DNA of 10,591 nucleotides from JAGUXG01 sp043798435 (GTDB lineage Bacteria > UBA9089 > UBA9088 > JAGUXG01), in NCBI GenBank assembly GCA_043798435.1, contig JAZDOR010000048.1, forward strand, positions 1-10,591, in the 5' to 3' direction. This document shows, in pieces, positions 1 to 4,793 of this stretch. The position numbers and the translations under genes were made by a program. Under the pieces are notes generated by a model. It had not been told where the DNA came from. It searched no databases and worked only from the letters and a program-made list of their open reading frames with translations. Numbering within the stretch: position 1 is the first letter of the stretch; the number at the start of each line of letters is the position of its first letter.

Positions 1-110
1 ACACTGATTTTCACTGATAAGAATTAAAAATTATCAGTGTTCATCTGTGTCCATCAGTGTCTAAAATATTTCTTCATTTATAATCAGTTTTTATCAATGT
101 CTAATTTTTT
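1..110. repeat. Dispersed palindromic intergenic repeat, truncated by the window edge
   Basis: The left part reads ACACTGATTTTCACTGATAA. The right arm, at about 31-60, is its reverse complement but carries one extra 10-base unit (TCTGTGTCCA). The arms would fold into a long imperfect hairpin. A second, more degenerate copy of the right arm follows at about 79-103 and lacks that 10-base unit. There is no open frame with coding character. The element probably extends left of the window. It belongs to the same structural class (arms made of short tandem units) as the repeats at 1211-1388, 3113-3200 and 4598-4761, although its unit sequence differs. Confidence 0.7.
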
Positions 111-157
111 GGCTAATTCCCCAAGATTTTGAGTAAATACGTTTTTGCGTAACTATA

Positions 158-186
158 TTGACAGAAAGTTTTTGCTGTGTTATAAT
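158..186 (+). promoter_or_regulatory. Consensus sigma70-type promoter for aroD
   Basis: TTGACA at 158-163 and TATAAT at 181-186 match the housekeeping sigma factor consensus exactly. The spacer is the optimal 17 bases, and TGT before the -10 box gives an extended -10 element. Transcription should begin around 193, within a few bases of the aroD ATG at 195. No Shine-Dalgarno sequence lies between, so the message may be leaderless. The hexamers and spacing are seen directly; the start point is inferred. Confidence 0.8.
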
Positions 187-194
187 TAAGTCTA

Positions 195-863
195 ATGATT
201 GGAAAGGGACTAAAGATTGCAGGTGTTTTGGCAGGAAGCCCAAAGAAGATCCAGAAAATGGCAGAAAGGGCAAAGGAAGATGGGGCTGATACCTTAGAAT
301 TCAGGTTTGACAGTATACAGGCAAATGAAGATGAGGCTGTTGGGCTTCTAACATCAATAAAAAAACTTGGTCTTTCTATAATTGGGACAAAGAGACCAAC
401 CTTTTCAGGGGAAGATAGAAAAGGCTTCTTTTCTGCTATCATTCCCTTCGTAGATGCAATTGACCTTGAGGTAGAAGAGGAGATAGAAAGCATCGTGAGT
501 ATGGCAAAGGCAAAAGGAAAGAGGGTGATAGTTTCGTATCATAACTACGAAGAGACCCCAGAGACAGGGACTCTGAAGAAGATACTGGACTCTATGGGAA
601 AGAAAGGTGCAGATATAGTCAAGATAGCCACATTTATAAAAAACAGAGAGGATTTGGTGAGACTCCTTCTTTTGACAAATAGCTATAAGGCTTTGCCCAT
701 AATCTATATTGGTATGGGAGAGATTGGTCGCATAAGCAGGATAATCGCCCCTATCTTTGGGTCTTGCCTCACCTATGGTTACATCAACAAGCCCCAGGCA
801 CCAGGACAAATGAAAGTATCAACACTTAAAAAGGAGATAGAAAGATTCGTATGTATACAGTAA
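195..863 (+). CDS. aroD: 3-dehydroquinate dehydratase, type I
   Basis: This enzyme dehydrates 3-dehydroquinate to 3-dehydroshikimate in the cytoplasm, the third step of the shikimate pathway to chorismate and aromatic amino acids. The 222 residues fit a compact single-domain type I (Schiff-base) TIM-barrel enzyme. Visible family landmarks are E35 and R37 in LEFRFD, the catalytic His116 in VSYHNYEETP, the Schiff-base Lys143 in ADIVKIAT, the substrate-binding Arg182 in the GRISRI stretch, the FGSCLTYGY segment, and APGQ (Q205) near the end. The ATG at 195 has no Shine-Dalgarno site but sits 8 bases after a perfect -10 box, and the barrel's first strand (LKIAGVLAG) begins right after it, so I keep this start. 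The last 13 bases overlap queD in another frame, suggesting co-transcription. I am confident in the family. Confidence 0.93.
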   Translation: MIGKGLKIAGVLAGSPKKIQKMAERAKEDGADTLEFRFDSIQANEDEAVGLLTSIKKLGLSIIGTKRPTFSGEDRKGFFSAIIPFVDAIDLEVEEEIESIVSMAKAKGKRVIVSYHNYEETPETGTLKKILDSMGKKGADIVKIATFIKNREDLVRLLLLTNSYKALPIIYIGMGEIGRISRIIAPIFGSCLTYGYINKPQAPGQMKVSTLKKEIERFVCIQ

Positions 864-1210
864 CAGTGGAAGATAGAATCTCTTGTGCCCATTCTCTTTC
901 GGGCTATAATGGTGAATGCGCCAGGGTTCACGGACATAACTTTGAGATAACCATTGTTCTTAAGAGCGAGAACCTTGACAGCTTTGGAATGGTGGCTGAT
1001 TTTAAGGAGATAAAGAAGAGGCTCAGGGATTTTCTTGAAAGATTTGACCATCAAAATCTGAATGCCATATCTCCATTTGACAAGATTTTACCAACATCAG
1101 AGAATATAGCTTCAGTTATCTATAAAGAGATGAAAATCTCCTTGCCTCAGCTTGTTGAGGTGAGGGTTTCTGAGCAGAAAGGTTCTCTGGCAACATATTC
1201 CGAAAATTAA
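851..1210 (+). CDS. queD: 6-carboxy-5,6,7,8-tetrahydropterin synthase (QueD/PTPS family)
   Basis: QueD converts 7,8-dihydroneopterin triphosphate to 6-carboxytetrahydropterin, the second step towards preQ0 and the tRNA base queuosine. The protein has 119 residues, the usual size of the short bacterial T-fold enzyme. The zinc ligands are His14 (SCAHSL) and His27 and His29 (VHGHNF). Cys23 in GECARVHGHN is the catalytic cysteine expected in QueD. Asp66-His67 (FDHQNLN) completes the proton relay, PTSENIA (81-87) is conserved, and Glu108 (VSEQKGS) is the pterin-anchoring residue. The ATG lies inside the end of aroD. An AGGAG at 832-836 is rather far away, so translation may be coupled. A eukaryotic-type PTPS role is less likely given the size and cysteine position. 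No other queuosine gene is visible here. Confidence 0.93.
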   Translation: MYTVTVEDRISCAHSLSGYNGECARVHGHNFEITIVLKSENLDSFGMVADFKEIKKRLRDFLERFDHQNLNAISPFDKILPTSENIASVIYKEMKISLPQLVEVRVSEQKGSLATYSEN

Positions 1211-1388
1211 AAGAAACACGAAAGCCCGAAAGGGAGAAATCCCGAAAAGGAAAAAAGAGAGTTGAACCACAAAGCTCACAAAGAGCACAAAGATAGATAT
1301 TAAAAATTATTCTGAATAATTCTTCGTGTCCTTCGTGGTTAAAAATATTTTTTTCTGGTTTTCATTCTTTCGTGTTTTCGTGATTATA
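1211..1388. repeat. Nested palindromic intergenic repeats after queD
   Basis: An inner palindrome has a left arm at about 1264-1294, where CACAAAG occurs three times at exact 9-base spacing (1268, 1277, 1286). Its right arm at 1320-1341 has CTTCGTG twice, also at 9-base spacing. It is enclosed by an outer pair: a left arm with AAACACGAAAG near 1215-1225 and a right arm with CTTTCGTGTTTTCGTG near 1369-1384. The whole lies between the queD stop and the next gene. It could form a long hairpin at the 3' end of the aroD-queD message and may work as a terminator or 3' stabiliser, but I see no clean GC stem plus T-run terminator. Confidence 0.7.
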
Positions 1389-1415
1389 TTTTTCCTAAGT
1401 CTCCGTATTTTAAGT

Positions 1416-1450
1416 GGTTAGTCTTTACGGAAGTTGGCTAAAGTGTTACA
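1416..1450 (+). repeat. Dispersed motif, copy A
   Basis: TTAGTCTTT, then a variable spacer of about 7 bases, then GTTGGCTAAAGTGTTA. The same two blocks occur on the opposite strand at 7302-7336. The second block resembles the CTGAA-NN-GTTACC motif found beside other intergenic elements in this window. Here it ends just before the ATG of the following gene, in the place where a Shine-Dalgarno site would be expected. Confidence 0.55.
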
Positions 1451-1453
1451 AAG

Positions 1454-1885
1454 ATGAATAGAATTGAACCAAAACTTGAGATTGAATTACCAAAGCTATA
1501 TCTTAAGGGCTTGGAAAAGACAGGATCTTTTTCCTCTATCTTTAACTCTATCCTCAATCCAAAAAGCAGAGAAAACGATTGCCCGGCCTGCAGAGAAATG
1601 GCTTATACCTGCTCAGATGGAAGGAGATTCTCTGTTTCACAAAGAGAGAGCTTCTCCTTTGTCATGGAACACGAGATAAGCCATCTTACCTCAAAAAGGG
1701 CTATTTATGGAGAAAGGGTTGTCTCCCAAAAGGTAAAGCTCCAAGAGGCGGTTTGCCCAGTCTGCAATGAGGTCTATATATCTGGCGGAAGAGCTACTAC
1801 CTATACAACTTCTGCTCCAAAATCTCTTTTCCCAAACGACCTTAAATCCTTTGGGATAGGGGTAAAAATAGATGCATTTGTGTAA
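1454..1885 (+). CDS. Hypothetical protein with two CxxC motifs
   Basis: I do not recognise a family. The protein has 143 residues. It has a CPAC pair (C43, C46, plus C53 nearby) and a CPVC pair (C101, C104), a spacing that would suit a zinc ribbon or rubredoxin-like metal site split by a helical or beta insert. No signal peptide or membrane segment is visible. The segment FVMEHEISHLTSKRA (about 69-83) is polar and probably helical; its HEISH is not the HExxH metalloprotease motif. The ATG at 1454 lacks a Shine-Dalgarno site and directly follows a dispersed repeat motif. The stop codon TAA abuts the ATG of the antiporter gene, so the two are probably co-transcribed and translationally coupled. 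A role linked to that transporter is only an inference from position. Confidence 0.7.
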   Translation: MNRIEPKLEIELPKLYLKGLEKTGSFSSIFNSILNPKSRENDCPACREMAYTCSDGRRFSVSQRESFSFVMEHEISHLTSKRAIYGERVVSQKVKLQEAVCPVCNEVYISGGRATTYTTSAPKSLFPNDLKSFGIGVKIDAFV

Positions 1886-3076
1886 ATGAAGAAAAACTGG
1901 TTTCTACTCGGATTTATATTTTGCCTTCCTATTTTCTGGATAGCCTTGCGGTTTTCAGGCTGGGATTGGCAGGCTACACCAGGCATTACTTGTCTTCTCT
2001 CTGGTCTTTCCATTATTTGTGCAGGATTCCTTCTCTGCTGGGCGGCTGAGGTAGCCCAAAAGGATATATCTCAAGCTCTGGCTTTGGCATTCTTAGCTAT
2101 AGTTGCTGTGATGCCTGAGTATGCGATTGATATGTACTTTGCCTGGATGGCAGGGAAAGATCCACAGTATATCTCTTATGCCACTGCAAATATGACTGGG
2201 GCAAACAGACTCCTGATAGGGTTTGGCTGGTCTTTGATGGTTATTGTCTGGTGGATAAAAAGAAGGGCTAAATCCATTGAGATTGAGGAGTCACACAAGG
2301 TAGAGATATTCTTCTTGACCCTGGCTACTTTATACTCCTTTGTTATCCCGATAAAAGGCTCTCTCTCTATCATTGATACCATAATTTTATTCACTATATT
2401 TGTCCTTTACATAAGACAAGCGGCAAAGGCTGGTGTAACAGAGCCAGAGCTTTTAGGTCCTGCAGAGGAGATTGGAAAGCTTCCTGAGAATTGGCGAAGA
2501 TTGGTGGTAATATCTCTATTTTTATACTCTGGTCTGGTCATCTTTGCTTCAGCCAAGCCATTTGCTGAGGGGTTGATTGAGACTGGAAGGGGTTTTGGGA
2601 TAGAGGAGTTTATCCTCATCCAGTGGTTAGCACCCCTTGCCTCAGAATCTCCAGAAATCATTGCTGCTACACTTTTTGTCTTAAAGGCAAAGCCGACAAT
2701 GGGTCTGGGAACACTAATCTCTTCCAAGGTTAATCAATGGACACTTCTTGTTGGACTAATCCCTGCGGTCTTCTGCATCTCAGGCCATAAGATGGATGCA
2801 ATGATGATAGATGCAAGGCAGGTAGAGGAGATATTTCTCACCTCTGCCCAATCTGCCTTTGGTATAGCAATTTTAGCCAGTATGAGCATTTCTATAAAAG
2901 AGGCGATTCTTTTGCTCGTCCTATTCCTTACCCAATTGCTCTTTCCACAAAAAGAGATCCGTTTTGCCTACGCCTTTCTCTATTTGGCTCTTGCCATTTT
3001 TATTCTTATTAAGGACAGAAGAAAGGCAAAGGGCATCTTATCATTCATCTTGCGGCCTGGCAATATTCCAAAATAG
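1886..3076 (+). CDS. Sodium/calcium exchanger-like cation antiporter (CaCA superfamily)
   Basis: This is an integral membrane antiporter of 396 residues with about ten hydrophobic segments, the first near residues 5-22. CaCA proteins have two inverted alpha-repeats carrying the ion-binding acidic residues. The first is at about 66-112, with Glu78 in AVMPEYAIDM and the downstream TANMTGANRLLIG. The second is at about 243-292, with Glu254 and Glu257 in LASESPEIIA, followed by GTLISSKVNQWTLLVG. The two halves are joined by a hydrophilic stretch at about 181-204, as expected of the family. Family members exchange Na+ or H+ for Ca2+ across the cytoplasmic membrane; the exact ion cannot be read from sequence. 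The first repeat is slightly divergent (TANMTGAN where family members typically have a GN..GSN-type motif). The ATG immediately follows the previous stop, so translational coupling is likely. Confidence 0.88.
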   Translation: MKKNWFLLGFIFCLPIFWIALRFSGWDWQATPGITCLLSGLSIICAGFLLCWAAEVAQKDISQALALAFLAIVAVMPEYAIDMYFAWMAGKDPQYISYATANMTGANRLLIGFGWSLMVIVWWIKRRAKSIEIEESHKVEIFFLTLATLYSFVIPIKGSLSIIDTIILFTIFVLYIRQAAKAGVTEPELLGPAEEIGKLPENWRRLVVISLFLYSGLVIFASAKPFAEGLIETGRGFGIEEFILIQWLAPLASESPEIIAATLFVLKAKPTMGLGTLISSKVNQWTLLVGLIPAVFCISGHKMDAMMIDARQVEEIFLTSAQSAFGIAILASMSISIKEAILLLVLFLTQLLFPQKEIRFAYAFLYLALAIFILIKDRRKAKGILSFILRPGNIPK

Positions 3077-3228
3077 GTAACTATTTACCGAGAGTGAAGC
3101 AGAAGATAATTATTCACCGCAGAGCACGCTGAGAACGCAGAGAATTTACAAAATTTTTAAGTTTTTATTTCTCTGTGCCCTCTGCGACCTCTGCGGTGAA
3201 TCTCTTCTTCAGAGACTGGAGTGTTACC
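3076..3228. repeat. Palindromic intergenic element bordered by GTTACC-type motifs
   Basis: The core is an imperfect palindrome with arms at 3113-3144 and 3169-3200, running from TTCACCGCAGAG to CTCTGCGGTGAA. Each arm consists of units of 9-10 bases related to CGCAGAGAA, with an A/T-rich centre. On the left, GGTAACTATT starts at 3076. On the right, CTGGAGTGTTACC ends at 3228. These outer ends are inverted relative to each other in their GGTAAC/GTTACC parts, suggesting a 153-base unit. It follows the antiporter stop immediately and could also act as a 3' hairpin for that message. Confidence 0.65.
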
Positions 3229-3242
3229 AAAATAGTTTTTCC

Positions 3243-3272
3243 TTGCAAAACCTCTCCCTTGTTTTTTATAAT
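3243..3272 (+). promoter_or_regulatory. Possible promoter for the 138-residue gene
   Basis: TTGCAA (3243-3248) and a perfect TATAAT (3267-3272) are separated by 18 bases. The -35 box matches the consensus at four of six positions. Transcription would start near 3279, so the message would begin with the TCTTGC hairpin described next. Confidence 0.45.
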
Positions 3273-3278
3273 TATATT

Positions 3279-3310
3279 TTTCTTGCATCTTGCAAGAAAT
3301 ATTTGGAGGT
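3279..3310 (+). promoter_or_regulatory. Leader hairpin and Shine-Dalgarno, copy 1
   Basis: TTCTTGCATCTTGCAAGAA (3279-3297) can fold into an 8-base-pair stem with a three-base loop. A GGAGGT Shine-Dalgarno site (3305-3310) follows after 7 bases, 7 bases before the ATG at 3318. The block 3281-3310 matches 3951-3980 in front of clpP at 28 of 30 positions. One of the two differences changes an A-U pair of the stem to G-U, which preserves the fold. Confidence 0.65.
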
Positions 3311-3317
3311 GATAAGT

Positions 3318-3734
3318 ATGGTTCCTCAGATTGAATCTTATGTGCCAATACAAGAGGCAATAAGTATAGGAGAGATAGCACCAGAAAGACCAGCAATGCC
3401 AATAAGTAGGGCTAGTGGTCCTATGAGGTCAACAATGCCCATCTCAGATATTGTTGAGCCGGATCCAGCCGCATCCATCCACACCAGTCAATTTTACCAA
3501 CAGCAACAGAATTACTTTGAGGCGGTAAGAAAGATTGACTCGGCTGGAGTTCCTACGCCAGGTGGACCAGATGGCTCTCTTCCCGCACCCCATGAGACGA
3601 CACTTCCTCGCTCTGTCTCTACACTCATCCACCTTAGTGAGGAGGGCAGAAAAGGCACTCTGGCTTACAACCCCTATGTCTGCCAAAACTACAAGTGGTT
3701 TCAACCACAAGAGAAGTTTTCATTTGTCTGGTAA
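3318..3734 (+). CDS. Small proline-rich hypothetical protein
   Basis: I do not recognise this 138-residue protein. I chose the ATG at 3318 over an upstream in-frame ATG at 3243 because a strong GGAGGT lies 7 bases before it and because the upstream part overlaps the probable promoter and leader. Residues 1-95 are rich in Pro, Ser, Ile and Met and probably disordered, with MPIS repeated at 27-30 and 40-43. QFYQQQQNYFEAVRKID (58-74) is a probable short helix, followed by a PTPGGPDGSLPAP stretch. The C-terminal 40 residues end in an aromatic-rich tail with a single Cys. No signal peptide, membrane span or enzyme motif is visible. The leader is nearly identical to that of clpP, so the two genes may be regulated together. 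Probably a real gene because of its leader and ribosome site. Confidence 0.65.
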   Translation: MVPQIESYVPIQEAISIGEIAPERPAMPISRASGPMRSTMPISDIVEPDPAASIHTSQFYQQQQNYFEAVRKIDSAGVPTPGGPDGSLPAPHETTLPRSVSTLIHLSEEGRKGTLAYNPYVCQNYKWFQPQEKFSFVW

Positions 3735-3736
3735 TG

Positions 3737-3785
3737 TAAGCATTCAGGTATCAGGTTTCAGGTGTCAGGTAAGAATAAGAAAATT
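3737..3785 (+). repeat. CAGGT-type short repeat, copy 1
   Basis: Directly after the stop at 3734 comes GTAAGCATTCAGG, then iterated TCAGGT units (TATCAGG, TTTCAGG, TGTCAGG). The last 30 bases (3756-3785) match 7253-7282, just after the HEAT-repeat gene, at 27 of 30 positions. Both copies start within about 25 bases of a stop codon, in the same orientation as the gene they follow. Confidence 0.65.
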
Positions 3786-3786
3786 C

Positions 3787-3935
3787 GTAAGCGTTCAAGT
3801 AGTGTAAGAAAAGGAGATATAGAGATTATGGAGATAAGGGGATAAAATTTTGAATTAAAAATGAATAATCTCCATATCGGGAATTATCTCCTTATCCCCC
3901 TTCTTACACTTCTGATACATAGCCTGAACGGTTAC
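3787..3935. repeat. Palindromic intergenic element upstream of clpP
   Basis: The inverted ends are GTAAGCGTTCA (3787-3797) and TGAACGGTTAC (3925-3935), which match as reverse complements at 10 of 11 positions. Inside lies an imperfect palindrome from GTGTAAGAA (3802-3810) to TTCTTACAC (3901-3909). Its arms carry GGAGATA and GGATAA units, mirrored as TATCTCC and TTATCC. The total length of 149 bases is close to the 153 of the element at 3076-3228, although the interior sequence differs. No coding frame is present in the gap between 3735 and 3989. Confidence 0.65.
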
Positions 3936-3950
3936 AAAAGTTTAGTAATA

Positions 3951-3980
3951 TCTTGCGTCTTGCAAGAAATATTAGGAGGT
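3951..3980 (+). promoter_or_regulatory. clpP leader hairpin and Shine-Dalgarno, copy 2
   Basis: TCTTGCGTCTTGCAAGA (3951-3967) forms a stem of six Watson-Crick pairs plus a G-U closing pair, with a three-base loop. AGGAGGT (3974-3980) follows, 9 bases before the clpP ATG. This is the near-identical twin of 3281-3310. I could not find an equally convincing -10 box here; TAATAT at 3946-3951 is the nearest candidate. Confidence 0.6.
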
Positions 3981-3989
3981 AAATAAATT

Positions 3990-4592
3990 ATGTCAAAGAT
4001 ATTTCAACAAACACTTGTGCCAATGGTTATTGAGCAGACGGCTCGTGGAGAAAGGGGCTATGACATCTTCTCCAGGTTATTAAAGGATAGAATCATCTTT
4101 ATCGGCTCTGTCATAGACGATGATATAGCCAATGTAATTATCGCCCAGATGCTCTACCTTGAATCCGAGGACCCAGAGAAGGATATTGACATCTACCTCA
4201 ACAACCCAGGGGGCATAGTCACCTCAGGGCTTGCTGTTTATGACACCATGCAGTATATCAAGTGCGATATCTCCACTATCTGTGTTGGTCAAGCCGCCTC
4301 TATGGGTGCCTTGCTTCTTGCCGCAGGAACAAAGGGAAAGAGGTTCGCCCTGCCCCATGCCAGAATTATGATTCATCAGCCTTTGGGAGGGGCACAAGGA
4401 CAAGCCTCAGATGTTGGTATCCAGGCAAAGGAGATCTTGCGGATTAGAGACGAGCTAAACCAGATATTGGCAAAACATACAGAAAAACCTTTTGAGCAGA
4501 TTGAACACGATACAGACAGAGACTTCTATATGACTGCTGCCGAAGCAAGAGAGTATGGAATAATTGACGAGGTCTTTGTCCACCGGAAATAA
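3990..4592 (+). CDS. clpP: ATP-dependent Clp protease proteolytic subunit ClpP
   Basis: ClpP is the serine peptidase that forms a double-heptamer chamber in the cytoplasm and degrades proteins fed to it by ClpX, ClpA or ClpC. All catalytic residues are present: Ser104 in GQAASMGA, His129 in ARIMIHQP and Asp178 in DTDRDFYM. The conserved LNNPGG turn (70-75), the GGAQGQASD handle region (133-141) and the MTAAEAREYGIIDEV end (181-195) are all visible. The length of 200 residues is typical. The start is fixed by AGGAGGT 9 bases upstream and by the standard N-terminus (LVPMVIEQTARGERGYDIFSRLL). No clpX or tig follows, unlike the common tig-clpP-clpX order; an unrelated HEAT-repeat gene comes next. 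Its leader is duplicated in front of the gene at 3318. Confidence 0.97.
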   Translation: MSKIFQQTLVPMVIEQTARGERGYDIFSRLLKDRIIFIGSVIDDDIANVIIAQMLYLESEDPEKDIDIYLNNPGGIVTSGLAVYDTMQYIKCDISTICVGQAASMGALLLAAGTKGKRFALPHARIMIHQPLGGAQGQASDVGIQAKEILRIRDELNQILAKHTEKPFEQIEHDTDRDFYMTAAEAREYGIIDEVFVHRK

Positions 4593-4597
4593 ATCTT

Positions 4598-4761
4598 GCC
4601 ACAGAGAACACCGAGGTCACAGAGAAATTAAAAAAGGTTTTCTTCCACAGATTTTCACAGATTTTATTACTCAGTAGCAAAAATAAAGAGATGTGCTGAA
4701 TAGTTACCTTTTTAATCTGTGTAATCTGTGGATATAATTTCTCCTCTGAACTCTGTGGTTA
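4598..4761. repeat. Nested palindromic repeats between clpP and the HEAT-repeat gene
   Basis: The outer arms are CCACAGAGAACACCGAGG and onward (4599-4628) and CTCCTCTGAACTCTGTGG (4741-4758). Inside is a second, different palindrome with arms CCACAGATTTTCACAGATTT (4645-4664) and AATCTGTGTAATCTGTGG (4714-4731). The inner loop contains GTGCTGAATAGTTACC (4693-4708), another copy of the motif that borders the elements at 3076-3228 and 3787-3935. The nested arrangement suggests one element inserted within another. No gene is present in the gap 4593-4793. Confidence 0.7.
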
Positions 4762-4793
4762 AAATTCCCCTCTAAGATTTTGAATAACTACCA

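Noticed and set aside
1..60. Regularly spaced short units resembling a CRISPR or tandem array
   Set aside because: The units are about 10 bases with no unique spacers and fold as palindrome arms, so this is a dispersed hairpin repeat, not CRISPR.
405..809. Minus-strand open frame of 134 codons opposite aroD
   Set aside because: It lies entirely opposite a gene with all catalytic residues conserved, and its translation resembles no family.
1579..1770. A second open frame inside the CxxC protein gene
   Set aside because: It is a different-frame shadow without a ribosome site; the longer frame is coupled to the antiporter gene.
3243..3317. Upstream ATG extending the 138-residue protein to 163 residues
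   Set aside because: This part contains a TATAAT box and the leader hairpin shared with clpP, and a strong Shine-Dalgarno site points to the ATG at 3318.
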